Part shown: piece after piece, positions 1 to 7,197 of the stretch
Numbering within the stretch: position 1 is the stretch's first letter
Layout: the number at the start of each line of letters is the position of its first letter
Assembly (NCBI GenBank): GCA_020854065.1
Contig: JADZGF010000008.1
Coordinates: forward strand, 1-36,806
Direction of reading: 5' to 3'
DNA length: 36,806 bases
From: Candidatus Nomurabacteria bacterium
GTDB lineage: Bacteria > Patescibacteriota > Minisyncoccia > Phycocordibacterales > SBAW01
Notes under the pieces: generated by a model
Database searches by the model: none
What the model was told of the DNA's origin: nothing
Seen by the model: the letters and a program-made list of their open reading frames with translations, nothing else
Made by a program: the position numbers and the translations under genes

Positions 1-720
1 CAAAAAGGTCATAACTATCTCCGCTTTACCAAACGGAAAAATCCTTGTACTCAAAAATATGTTCGCGAAGAGCTCATCACTTCTCAAATTCAAAAGGAAA
101 TCAAAAAAGTTTCTTTGCCACTCGATTGGCTTTCTTGGGTGATTGAGGAGAACAGAAAAGACCAATCATCCGAAGTCCAATCGAGTACGCTTTTTGCGGA
201 TAGTATAAAAACCGATATTTCTCTTTTGGATTCTAAAATTGAGAAGCTGATGTCGGCATATTTGGAGAACGCACTTTCACTCGAAGAATATCGCGATGCC
301 AAGAGTGCGCTGGTTGCCTCAAAACAGCTTCTCAAAGAGAAATTATCGGCTTTTGAGCAAAAAGCGAATAATCGGTTCGAACTTACCGAAAAGTTTTTGA
401 AATACAATATGGAATTGGCAAACGACCGAACAAATGAAGAAAAACTTCATTTGTTCAAAAAAGTCGGTTCGAACTTTCAAATTAAGGATCGAACCGTACT
501 TTTTGAGCCACGCGGAGCGTGGAAAATCCTTTCAGATTCAGAATTTTTTGGGGGGAATGCAGGAGGGTCGGCGCTTCGCGCCGACCCCATTTCGGGCTCT
601 GATTCCGATTTCCAATTTTGGCGGAGGCGGAAGGATTCGAACCTTCGGAACCCGTTAGGGCTCAACAACTTAGCAGGTTGCTGCATTCGACCGCTCTGCC
701 ACGCCTCCAGTAGAGGCTAA
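1..720 (+). CDS. Serine recombinase, C-terminal part (5' end outside the window)
   Basis: The frame is open from the first base and continues the ORF listed from 115. The visible protein starts in a basic stretch with one Cys (RKNPCTQKY), which fits the end of a recombinase zinc beta-ribbon. A long charged coiled-coil region follows (ALSLEEYRDAKSALVASKQLL, about residues 95-125). This layout is typical of large serine recombinases that excise or integrate mobile elements. The catalytic N-terminal domain lies outside the window. The frame has no stop until 718-720, so its last 34 codons are antisense to the tRNA-Ser gene (tail WRRRKDSNLR). Such tails are often seen in database proteins that overrun tRNA genes. 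Family assignment is by resemblance; the functional C-terminus is uncertain. Confidence 0.7.
   Translation, partial: QKGHNYLRFTKRKNPCTQKYVREELITSQIQKEIKKVSLPLDWLSWVIEENRKDQSSEVQSSTLFADSIKTDISLLDSKIEKLMSAYLENALSLEEYRDAKSALVASKQLLKEKLSAFEQKANNRFELTEKFLKYNMELANDRTNEEKLHLFKKVGSNFQIKDRTVLFEPRGAWKILSDSEFFGGNAGGSALRADPISGSDSDFQFWRRRKDSNLRNPLGLNNLAGCCIRPLCHASSRG
619..708 (-). tRNA. tRNA-Ser (anticodon GCU)
   Basis: Read on the minus strand it gives acceptor GGAGGCG pairing with CGCCTCC, a D arm, anticodon stem GCAAC/GUUGU around loop CUGCUAA (anticodon GCU, codons AGC/AGU), a long variable arm (GCCC...GGGUU) and T arm GAAGG-UUCGAAU-CCUUC. The 3' CCA is encoded (619-621). The 5' end lies only 8 nt after the stop codon of the DUF5667 gene on the same strand. 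The recombinase frame covers it in antisense, and its 3' end faces the recombinase, as expected for a tRNA used as an attachment site. Confidence 0.96.
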
Positions 721-1871
721 TCTAGCACTTTTGGCAGGATTCCGCCACGTATTTCCACTTCCCCTGAGGTACCCGCACTCCCCTCCTCAGTGGAGGTCCC
801 GTGGACCTGTCCCTCATCTTCGGAATGGTCATCCTCTTCATCATGTAAGAGTGACTCGATAATATCGGTATCAAACTTTTGATGCGCTTCGAGCAATTTT
901 TGGAGCTTAACTGCTAAACGCAGTGCTGCAGAGAAGTCTTCAGACGCTTGCATATACGCCCCTGCTCCAAGCGATGCTGAGCCTAAACTCATAGAAGTTT
1001 CAACGGAAGAGAATTGTTTCTCAATTTCGCTCGTCATCTCAGCATCAAGCGTCTTTTTATTATCCTCAAAGACCTCTCGAGCCTCGGTAAGTGCCCGAGC
1101 TGCCTCGTGTTCAAGCATGGCCGCATCTTTTTGTGCAGCCGGATCTTCGTGCGAAGCGTCGCTTTCAGAAGCAACCATAAGACTCATGGTTTGCGTAGCC
1201 ATATCGGTGGCAGGGGCTGCCATTTTACTGAACACGGTTGCACCAACTGCGCTTTCTCTATCAGCGCGTGCAAGTAAGCGAACCGAGAGCGTTTCTGCAC
1301 TCTCCCTTGTTCCTTCGTCTTTATCTGCACCAATACGCGCAAGTACCCGCGCCCCCGTGTCGAGCGTTGCGGCAAGCTTTGCTCGCACCTGTCGGCTTTT
1401 ACCCGACTCTACTTCCTCTGCCTCTGCTGCACGCACCTCAGCCTCTTCAACATGTGCTTCTACCTCAACAGCAAGTGCTTCAGTCGTTGAGGCATCAAGA
1501 CGACCTTCCGCAGCAAGCGCTTGCGCCTCTTCAACACGGCGCTCAGCAAGCGATGCATGCGCTTCTGCTTTTGCTTCGGGCGTACGTGCAAGCGAGAGCA
1601 CCACACTTTCATTTACATACACTTTCACCGGATAGAGTGTGTCGCCGGGGAGCGCACCTTCTGCCGCATAGGTGGTGCCGGAGCTAATCAAAAAGACGAC
1701 AGCAAGCGGTGCTAGTACACGGGTGGAGAAAAACTGAAAGCTAAAGTGGAAATACGGAGAGGCCTGAGGTGCTACAGAAGGCATGCCGAATATCTGCGCT
1801 TTCATCGCAGATTTCTCTTCCGGAGTCATCCGGTTTTTATACGCCTCGTTTTGTAAGTTATGCAGTGTCAT
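717..1871 (-). CDS. DUF5667-type membrane protein, probable partner of the ECF sigma factor
   Basis: A 384-aa protein. Residues 1-45 are a cytoplasmic segment (TPEEKSAMKAQIF), followed by one membrane helix (about 50-70, VLAPLAVVFLISSGTTYAA) and the motif LPGDTLYPVKVYVNE, characteristic of DUF5667. The rest is a long Ala/Glu-rich coiled-coil region, probably outside the membrane, ending in an acidic and low-complexity tail. Its start overlaps the end of the sigma factor gene by 14 nt (ATGACACTGCATAA), so translation is likely coupled. A one-helix protein encoded directly after an ECF sigma factor suggests an anti-sigma or envelope-sensing role. That is inference, since no zinc anti-sigma motif is visible. 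Confidence 0.8.
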   Translation of the reverse strand: MTLHNLQNEAYKNRMTPEEKSAMKAQIFGMPSVAPQASPYFHFSFQFFSTRVLAPLAVVFLISSGTTYAAEGALPGDTLYPVKVYVNESVVLSLARTPEAKAEAHASLAERRVEEAQALAAEGRLDASTTEALAVEVEAHVEEAEVRAAEAEEVESGKSRQVRAKLAATLDTGARVLARIGADKDEGTRESAETLSVRLLARADRESAVGATVFSKMAAPATDMATQTMSLMVASESDASHEDPAAQKDAAMLEHEAARALTEAREVFEDNKKTLDAEMTSEIEKQFSSVETSMSLGSASLGAGAYMQASEDFSAALRLAVKLQKLLEAHQKFDTDIIESLLHDEEDDHSEDEGQVHGTSTEEGSAGTSGEVEIRGGILPKVLD

Positions 1872-2403
1872 GATCCAATAGGTCGCGTAATTTTTTAAGC
1901 CCTCGGTGTACGCGCACCGACACGGTCGTCTGAGACTCCCCTACTATAGCGGCAATCTCTTGCGGTGTAAGTCCTTCGATGTAGCGCAAAGATACTGCTT
2001 CCCGGTAGAGGTCAGGTAATTCATTGAGTGCAGCGAGTGCGCGTTTACCATCAAACCGATCGATTGCTGCCTCAAGGGTATTACTCTCATCCACGGGCAT
2101 GAGCGCCTCCACATCGCCACCCTCATCCCCTTCAACCATTTGCTCAAGCGACGTCGCCTTCTTTTTGCGATACTCGTCGATGATAAGGTTGCGGAGTGTT
2201 CGATACAGGAACGGTCGCAGGTCATCAATAGTGTTGCCGCGCTTGGCATACTCAAACGCTTTTACAAAGCATTCTTGCGTTAACTCAAGTGCACGCTCTC
2301 GATCGTTTACCCGCATACTGGCATACCGAAAGAGCTCGTCATTATGAGCATTAAATGCCGCCTCGAACTGTACCTGGAGCTCCTGCATAGTAAGACGGGT
2401 CAC
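1858..2403 (-). CDS. ECF-type RNA polymerase sigma factor
   Basis: A 181-aa sigma-70 family protein. Region 2 is at about residues 15-80 (ELFRYASMRV...LTQECFVKAFEYA...LYRTLRNLIIDEYRKKK). Region 4 is at about 120-175 (LPDLYREAVSLRYIEGLTPQEIAAIVGESQTTVSVRVHRGLKKLR) and holds the -35 recognising helix-turn-helix. There is no region 1 or 3, hence the ECF group. The start is GTG at 2403; an internal ATG (2388) is possible. It lies 30 nt after the malic enzyme gene and overlaps the DUF5667 gene. A TGGTTTAGT extended -10 at 2417-2425 could give it a short 5' leader of its own. Confidence 0.92.
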   Translation of the reverse strand: MTRLTMQELQVQFEAAFNAHNDELFRYASMRVNDRERALELTQECFVKAFEYAKRGNTIDDLRPFLYRTLRNLIIDEYRKKKATSLEQMVEGDEGGDVEALMPVDESNTLEAAIDRFDGKRALAALNELPDLYREAVSLRYIEGLTPQEIAAIVGESQTTVSVRVHRGLKKLRDLLDHDTA

Positions 2404-2416
2404 GAGGGACCCTATT

Positions 2417-2425
2417 ACTAAACCA
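2417..2425 (-). promoter_or_regulatory. Possible extended -10 of the sigma factor gene (TGGTTTAGT)
   Basis: TG-G-TTTAGT ends 14 nt before the GTG start, which predicts a leader of about 7 nt. It lies in the 30-nt gap after the malic enzyme gene. No -35 was recognised, so support is modest. Confidence 0.35.
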
Positions 2426-2433
2426 TTTTAGCG

Positions 2434-3588
2434 TTATTTTATGGCCTTGGCGACCGCCGCTGCCACACCACGGTCAAACGGCCCTGGCACAATATGCTCC
2501 GCGGTCGGCCGCTTTACGAGTGCCGCAAGGTTTTCTGCAGCCTTCATTTTCATGGAATCTGTAATCTGCATCACGCCCCGCTCAAGCGCTCCTTTAAATA
2601 TGCCGGGAAAAGCGAGTGAATTGTTGATTTGATTCGGAAAGTCTGAGCGTCCCGTGCCCACCACCGCGGCTCCCGCCGCAAGCGCCTCCACGGGCATAAT
2701 CTCCGGTGTTGGGTTTGCCATCGCAAACACGACCGGTCTGTGTGCCATGCTGCGGATCATTGTTTGTGTAAGGACGCGTGGTTTGGAGACACCAATAAAA
2801 ACGTCAGCATTTTGCATGGCGTCTGCCAAGTCTCCCTTCTCATCCGCCACAATAGTCTTCTCTTTCATAAGTTGCTTCTTTATCAGTGAGAGATTCTTTC
2901 GGTTTTTGCCGATAATTCCTTCGCTATCAACTGCAACGATAGAAACTTTTGGCGCATATTTTTTTATGAGCTTAATGGTTGCAACTCCCGCTGCCCCGAC
3001 CCCACTCACCACAATGCGTCGTTTATCATCATTGATCTTTTTCCCAACAACCTTCATTGCGTTAATGAGCGCTGCAAGGACGACAATAGCGGTGCCGTGT
3101 TGATCATCATGCATAACCGGAATATCAAGACGCTCCTTCAGTGCCTCCTCTATCTCAAAACATTTTGGTGCTGCAATATCTTCGAGGTTAATACCGCCAA
3201 ATGCTGGAGCGATACGCACCACTGTTTCAATGATCTCTTTCGGGTCTTGCGTATCTAAGACAATGGGAAATGCATCAACATTCGCAAATGTTTTAAAGAG
3301 CGCACATTTTCCTTCCATTACCGGAAGTGCCCCGAGTGCTCCAATGTTGCCAAGCCCTAACACTGCCGAGCCATCGGAGATAACCGCAACCATCTTGCCT
3401 TTGATCGTGTAATCACGTGCGAGTTTCTTGTTTTTTGCTACTGCTGATGATACCGCAGCGACACCAGGAGTATAGACAAGAGAGAGATCCGCGCGATTCT
3501 TAATCTTCACGGGCAAGCCAATCTGAATCTTGCCACCCATCTTTTTGTGAATCTCTATAGCCTTCGCAGCGATGTCTTTTTTGGCCAT
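2434..3588 (-). CDS. NAD(P)-dependent malic enzyme (malate dehydrogenase, decarboxylating)
   Basis: 384 aa from the chosen start MAKKDIAAK. It converts malate to pyruvate and CO2 with reduction of NAD(P). The malic N-terminal domain has SLVYTPGVAAVS (about residues 36-47) and the metal-site region (MHDDQHGTAI, about 160). The Rossmann domain has VSGVGAAGVA (about 196). The size fits the short bacterial malic enzymes. The ORF track starts 14 codons earlier, inside the recG promoter region. ATG 3588 is preferred because it begins at the conserved N-terminus and sits 8 nt after the minus-strand -10 of the shared palindrome, giving a leaderless mRNA. It may be the first gene of a unit with the sigma factor and DUF5667 genes. 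Confidence 0.92.
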   Translation of the reverse strand: MAKKDIAAKAIEIHKKMGGKIQIGLPVKIKNRADLSLVYTPGVAAVSSAVAKNKKLARDYTIKGKMVAVISDGSAVLGLGNIGALGALPVMEGKCALFKTFANVDAFPIVLDTQDPKEIIETVVRIAPAFGGINLEDIAAPKCFEIEEALKERLDIPVMHDDQHGTAIVVLAALINAMKVVGKKINDDKRRIVVSGVGAAGVATIKLIKKYAPKVSIVAVDSEGIIGKNRKNLSLIKKQLMKEKTIVADEKGDLADAMQNADVFIGVSKPRVLTQTMIRSMAHRPVVFAMANPTPEIMPVEALAAGAAVVGTGRSDFPNQINNSLAFPGIFKGALERGVMQITDSMKMKAAENLAALVKRPTAEHIVPGPFDRGVAAAVAKAIK

Positions 3589-3590
3589 GG

Positions 3591-3605
3591 ATGCTAGTCT
3601 AGCAT
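3591..3605. promoter_or_regulatory. Symmetric bidirectional extended -10 between malic enzyme and recG
   Basis: The sequence ATGCTAGTCTAGCAT is a perfect palindrome with one central base. Read on plus it is TG-C-TAGTCT; read on minus it is TG-C-TAGACT. Both are extended -10 elements keeping the key T, A and final T. A start point 7 nt after each hexamer falls at 3607 (recG ATG at 3608) and 3589 (malic enzyme ATG at 3588). One element can therefore drive two divergent leaderless genes. Confidence 0.7.
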
Positions 3606-3607
3606 TG

Positions 3608-5734
3608 ATGCAGCTAACCGACACCCTCACAACCCATTTTCGCCTTGTGGAGGCACAGAAATCAGCACTTGCACGGCTTGGTATCCATACGATCCGCGAC
3701 CTCCTCTATCACCTCCCCTCCCGATATGACCACGGCGGCAGCGAAGGAGTCGTCTCCGGACTTCTGCCAGGGCAAGAGGTAACCATTGTGGGTTCTTTAA
3801 AGAAACTTGAGGCAAAGAAAGGATGGAAGTCCCGTATTCCCCTCACGGAAGGGTGGCTCGAAGATGCAACGGGCAAGATCAAAGTGCGGTGGTTTAACCA
3901 ACCATACATTGCAAAGATGTATGGTGAGGGTGCCTTGGTGCGCGCGACGGGGAAAGTAACGGGAAGCACAGACAAGGTATATCTTGCAAACCCACAGCTT
4001 CAAAAAGTGTCAGTAACGGAAACAGGATTTTTTAAAGAAAATCCTACGGAGGATTTCTTTGCGATATACCCCGAGAGTCGCGGAGTATCGTCACTGTGGT
4101 TTCGCAGTGCATTGAAGAAAGTATTTGCCGCGCTCAGAGAGGTAGCGGATCCAATCCCAGCGGATTTGTTGAAAAAATACAATCTTCCCACTCTGAAGAC
4201 CGCTCTCATATGGGCACATCAACCAAAAAATCTTAAAGATGCGGAAGCAGCACGAAAACGGTTTGCGTTTGAAGAAGTCTTTTACATCCAACTTGAACGC
4301 GGTGCCATACGCCGTGCGACTGAACGAGAGAAAAGTTTCGTCGTTAACGCCGATGTTGCCGACTTTGTGGACGCATTCCCCTTTGCGCCCACAGCTGCAC
4401 AAAAGAAAGCCGTAGCGACGATCTTAAAGGATATGAGCTCTGGCCATCCTATGTCTCGCCTTCTTGAAGGTGATGTGGGTTCGGGCAAGACAGCTGTCGC
4501 TGCTGCAGCAAGCTATGCGACCGTCATCACCAAACCAGAAGGCCAGAACTTTGGCACGCTCCAAGTCGCGTACATGGCTCCGACTGAAATCTTAGCCAAA
4601 CAACATTTCGAGTCGTTTATCCAATTCTTCGACACACATCCAATTAATATTGGACTGATCACGGGAAGCGGGTGTTATAAATTCCCTTCCAAGGTTAATA
4701 AAGACAAGTACACTTCTATCTCACGTGCACAGCTTCTTAAGTGGGTAGCAAATGGCGAGATCCCCATCCTTATCGGCACTCACGCACTGATCCAAAAAGC
4801 AGTGAAGTTTAAACACTTAGCGCTCGTGGTGATCGATGAGCAACACCGCTTTGGCACTAATCAACGCCGTGCGCTTGCAAAAAAAGATAACCGCCTCCCC
4901 CACCTCCTTTCCATGACCGCAACTCCAATCCCCCGCACACTCGCACTCACGATCTATGGCGACCTTGATCTCACCCTACTCGATGAGATGCCACCGGGAC
5001 GTAAACGGGTCATCACCGAGATTGTAAAACCAACTGATCGTCCTGCGGCATACGCGCACATGCATGAGCAGTTAAAGGAAGGTCGCCAAGCATATGTGAT
5101 CTGTCCTCGCATTGATGAACCCGATCCGGATAAAGCATTTGCTCTGCAAGCGAAGTCGGTGAAAGAAGAAGCACAGCGCTTAAAGAAAGAGATATTCCCG
5201 AAGTATGAGATTGAAATCTTGCACAGCAAGATGACACCTAAAGCAAAGGACGACATCATGGCACGCTTTGCCGCGCATGAAATAGATATCCTTGTCGCCA
5301 CCTCGGTAGTTGAAGTGGGAGTTAATGTACCAAACGCTACCATGATCTTTATAGAAGGAGCAGAGCGCTTTGGATTATCCCAGCTCCATCAACTGCGCGG
5401 ACGCGTCGTGCGCTCCACCCATCAAGCATATTGTTTTGTTGCTCCTGAGAGTAAAGGCGAAAGTACTATGGCACGCCTTAAAGCATTGGTAACGGCAAAG
5501 AATGGATTTGAACTTGCAGAACAAGACTTGCTGCAGCGTGGTCCCGGTGAACTTGCGGGTCGCAAACAATGGGGTATTTCAGATGTGGGAATGGAAGCGA
5601 TTAAAAATCTTAAACTGGTCGAAGCCGCTCGCACCGAAGCGCTTGCCCTCGTTCAAAAGGACGAATATTTCAAAGCTCATCCCCTACTACAGAAGACACT
5701 CACTGCACGAGCGGCACATACACATTTTGAATAG
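3608..5734 (+). CDS. recG: ATP-dependent DNA helicase RecG
   Basis: 708 aa from ATG 3608. RecG remodels stalled replication forks and recombination intermediates. Visible parts: an N-terminal wedge/OB region (LGIHTIRDLLYHLPSRYDH, then the OB fold to about residue 150), Walker A GDVGSGKTAVA (about 290), the DEQH box DEQHRFG (about 410), SMTATPIPRTLALT (motif III, about 440), and helicase C-terminal motifs VATSVVEVGVNVPNA and QLRGRVVR. The RecG signature LLQRGPGELAGRKQWG is near 660. Length is close to the usual 690. The track start (3572) lies inside the malic enzyme gene and upstream of the palindromic -10, so 3608 is preferred. There is no SD. Confidence 0.97.
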   Translation: MQLTDTLTTHFRLVEAQKSALARLGIHTIRDLLYHLPSRYDHGGSEGVVSGLLPGQEVTIVGSLKKLEAKKGWKSRIPLTEGWLEDATGKIKVRWFNQPYIAKMYGEGALVRATGKVTGSTDKVYLANPQLQKVSVTETGFFKENPTEDFFAIYPESRGVSSLWFRSALKKVFAALREVADPIPADLLKKYNLPTLKTALIWAHQPKNLKDAEAARKRFAFEEVFYIQLERGAIRRATEREKSFVVNADVADFVDAFPFAPTAAQKKAVATILKDMSSGHPMSRLLEGDVGSGKTAVAAAASYATVITKPEGQNFGTLQVAYMAPTEILAKQHFESFIQFFDTHPINIGLITGSGCYKFPSKVNKDKYTSISRAQLLKWVANGEIPILIGTHALIQKAVKFKHLALVVIDEQHRFGTNQRRALAKKDNRLPHLLSMTATPIPRTLALTIYGDLDLTLLDEMPPGRKRVITEIVKPTDRPAAYAHMHEQLKEGRQAYVICPRIDEPDPDKAFALQAKSVKEEAQRLKKEIFPKYEIEILHSKMTPKAKDDIMARFAAHEIDILVATSVVEVGVNVPNATMIFIEGAERFGLSQLHQLRGRVVRSTHQAYCFVAPESKGESTMARLKALVTAKNGFELAEQDLLQRGPGELAGRKQWGISDVGMEAIKNLKLVEAARTEALALVQKDEYFKAHPLLQKTLTARAAHTHFE

Positions 5735-5752
5735 TCCCTTGGTTTATATTTG

Positions 5753-5824
5753 TGGGCGCGGTAGGACTCGAACCTACAACGACGGTTGTATAAGAACCGG
5801 GCTCTACCATTGAGCTACGCGCCC
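5753..5824 (-). tRNA. tRNA-Ile (anticodon UAU)
   Basis: The minus strand folds as a 72-nt tRNA: acceptor GGGCGCG/CGCGCCC, D arm GCUC-AAUGGUA-GAGC, anticodon stem CGGUU/AACCG around loop CUUAUAC, 5-nt variable loop, T arm GUAGG-UUCGAGU-CCUAC and discriminator A. CCA is not encoded, unlike the tRNA-Ser. The anticodon at positions 34-36 is UAU, reading AUA. Most bacteria read AUA with a CAU anticodon changed to lysidine by TilS, so a UAU isoacceptor is rare. It lies 19 nt past the end of recG on the opposite strand. Confidence 0.9.
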
Positions 5825-5860
5825 AGACAGCCTTACTGTACCTAAAAACACTTCTTTAAT

Positions 5861-6526
5861 CTACACACAGTATTTTTCTTTAAAACCATCTATGGCCATC
5901 ATTATTTTTTCGTACAGTTCCTGATTGTACGTCCAAATCGCGCATGTTCCGTGTCCAAAACGACCTCTGTAATTTCGACGTTTATTGGAATCGGACTTCT
6001 TAATATATGTATTTTTAAAAATCGAAACAGGAAGGTTGAGTTCGGTAGCCCAAAACTTTATTTGTCTATCAACCTCCATATCAGAATAGAGGTGAAGACG
6101 CGCTTTGAGTTTTTTTCTATCGACACCCAAAGTCCCTAGCCAAGCAAGAAAAAACCTCAGCATTGCGGGATCCGTATTTGTGAGAAGTACCGTCCCCCTG
6201 TCGACCTTCATACCTTCAGCCCAATACAAGAAGAATCCAGCAATCAAAAGTTCACGCTCAGATACCTTTCCTATCTCCTTCAGGACTTTTTGTCGGATTA
6301 TTTTCTTGCGAGCAATCTTTTTCTGACGAAAATTCTCTCTAAACCGTTCGATCCTTTGGGCATTGTGGTCGCGTAACTCTCGAATACGCTCTTCACTTAA
6401 CGGATAATCAACGAGCCAATAATGCAAGGTGCTTTTGCTAATACCAAGCGCTTCCTTGATTTGACTGTAACTGTGCCCTTTTAGCCTTAAGGTTATTGCC
6501 TTTTCTCTATCCTCAAGTCTCGCCAT
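5861..6526 (-). CDS. Helix-turn-helix protein with a possible LAGLIDADG-like C-terminal domain
   Basis: 221 aa from ATG 6526. Residues 1-45 form a clear HTH of the kind that selects substrates by sequence (REKAITLRLKGHSYSQIKEALGISKSTLHYWL). A basic linker follows (about 60-90, FRQKKIARKKIIRQK). The C-terminal half (about 95-220, LLIAGFFLYWAEGMK...LLTNTDPAMLRFFLAWLG) resembles small LAGLIDADG homing-endonuclease-like domains found with HTHs in CPR genomes. That part is inference from memory of the family. The extended -10 TGCTACAAT ends 8 nt before ATG 6526, so the longer track start (6577) lies upstream of the promoter and is rejected. Its neighbour downstream is the tRNA-Ile. Confidence 0.7.
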   Translation of the reverse strand: MARLEDREKAITLRLKGHSYSQIKEALGISKSTLHYWLVDYPLSEERIRELRDHNAQRIERFRENFRQKKIARKKIIRQKVLKEIGKVSERELLIAGFFLYWAEGMKVDRGTVLLTNTDPAMLRFFLAWLGTLGVDRKKLKARLHLYSDMEVDRQIKFWATELNLPVSIFKNTYIKKSDSNKRRNYRGRFGHGTCAIWTYNQELYEKIMMAIDGFKEKYCV

Positions 6527-6533
6527 AGTACTA

Positions 6534-6542
6534 ATTGTAGCA
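6534..6542 (-). promoter_or_regulatory. Extended -10 of the HTH gene (TGCTACAAT)
   Basis: TG-C-TACAAT on the minus strand. A start point 7 nt downstream is 6527, directly at the ATG (6526), so a leaderless transcript is predicted. No good -35 is seen, which is common for extended -10 promoters. Confidence 0.65.
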
Positions 6543-6578
6543 CTTAAACGTTCAACGATAAAGAGGATACTTACCATA

Positions 6579-6587
6579 TGCTACACT
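6579..6587 (+). promoter_or_regulatory. Extended -10 of the 61-aa gene (TGCTACACT)
   Basis: TG-C-TACACT on plus. It predicts a start near 6594 and a leader of about 33 nt that carries the SD AGAGGT. Confidence 0.6.
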
Positions 6588-6626
6588 TGAGCTTTAGAGC
6601 TCTCCTGTTTTTGAAAAGAGGTACCG

Positions 6627-6812
6627 ATGGCAGACCTTGGTCCCGACGATTATCGTCACCACGAATCGCCCACCAGCAAACATAATCGTGCGGTTGCACG
6701 TGCCTGCGGATGGACGTTCGACCCGGCGTACCATGCGTACCGTGATGGGTGCAACTTTGTCCTCTTCCCCGGCAACAAGCCGCAAAAAAACAATACCGAT
6801 TGTTGGAAATGA
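6627..6812 (+). CDS. Small protein of unknown function (61 aa)
   Basis: I do not recognise this family. The protein is MADLGPDDYRHH...: polar and His-rich at the N-terminus, with a central aromatic stretch CGWTFDPAYHAYRDG and a hydrophobic piece CNFVLFPG. There is no signal peptide or membrane helix. It has its own promoter (TGCTACACT), an SD (AGAGGT, 7 nt before ATG) and its own terminator, so it is a complete single-gene unit. The two Cys and clustered His/Asp could bind metal, but nothing proves it. The SD, promoter and terminator make it more credible than its length alone would. Confidence 0.7.
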   Translation: MADLGPDDYRHHESPTSKHNRAVARACGWTFDPAYHAYRDGCNFVLFPGNKPQKNNTDCWK

Positions 6813-6820
6813 GTAACGTG

Positions 6821-6852
6821 AGCCCGGTGCGCCGCACTGGGCTTTCTTTTTG
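6821..6852 (+). terminator. Terminator of the 61-aa gene
   Basis: Stem AGCCCGGTGC / GCACTGGGCT (one G-U pair) with loop GCC, then TTCTTTTT. It begins 8 nt after the stop codon. Confidence 0.85.
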
Positions 6853-6860
6853 GGTGTGCA

Positions 6861-6871
6861 TATGATAGTGT
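6861..6871 (+). promoter_or_regulatory. -10 region of the 70-aa gene
   Basis: TATGATAGTGT contains TATGAT and, overlapping it, the extended form TG-A-TAGTGT. Either gives a short leader (about 20-25 nt) with the SD GGAG. It follows the preceding terminator directly. Confidence 0.5.
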
Positions 6872-6897
6872 CTCGCTGGATAAGACGGAGTATTCCG

Positions 6898-7110
6898 ATG
6901 AAGAGAACCAGGAAGAGACCGAATCAAAGGTTTCGTGTCCTCAAAAGGTGCGCAGAAAAACAAAAAGACATCGCTGACGAGGCCGAAGAGAGAATAAAGA
7001 CACAGAGAGAAACGTACACGGTGTATATTCTTGATACGTGTACCTGCGTCTTTGGTGCCAACACAAAAGGATCTTTAAAGAACTGTTCTGTCCATACCAA
7101 GGACAAATAA
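6898..7110 (+). CDS. Small basic protein of unknown function (70 aa)
   Basis: Not recognised. From ATG 6898 the protein is strongly basic (MKRTRKRPNQRFRVLKR), has a charged helix (KQKDIADEAEERIKTQRE) and a C-terminal part with four Cys counting the N-terminal one (LDTCTCVFGA, NCSVHTKDK). The start is set by GGAG placed 7 nt upstream (GGAG-TATTCCG-ATG); the track ORF begins 16 codons earlier, before this SD. It lies between two terminators with its own -10, so it is a single-gene unit. The basic N-terminus could bind nucleic acid, which is a guess. Confidence 0.65.
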   Translation: MKRTRKRPNQRFRVLKRCAEKQKDIADEAEERIKTQRETYTVYILDTCTCVFGANTKGSLKNCSVHTKDK

Positions 7111-7112
7111 AA

Positions 7113-7153
7113 AAACCTCCACTACATTCTACTGGCTGGAGGTTTCTTTTTTT
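7113..7153 (+). terminator. Terminator of the 70-aa gene
   Basis: Perfect stem AAACCTCCA / TGGAGGTTT with a 15-nt loop, followed by CTTTTTTT. Confidence 0.88.
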
Positions 7154-7197
7154 AAATTGTGGTACGCTCCAATTAGGCTCTTTAATAGGGGTACATC

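Noticed and set aside
434-658. 74-aa plus ORF (ending GGGGRIRTFGTR) and the 69-aa minus ORF at 477-686
   Set aside because: Both are frame shadows of the recombinase tail and tRNA-Ser; the RIRTFGT-type ending is a known artefact of translated tRNA antisense.
3572-3607. Longer recG N-terminus from ATG 3572
   Set aside because: It lies within the malic enzyme coding start and upstream of the palindromic -10; ATG 3608 matches the promoter and family start.
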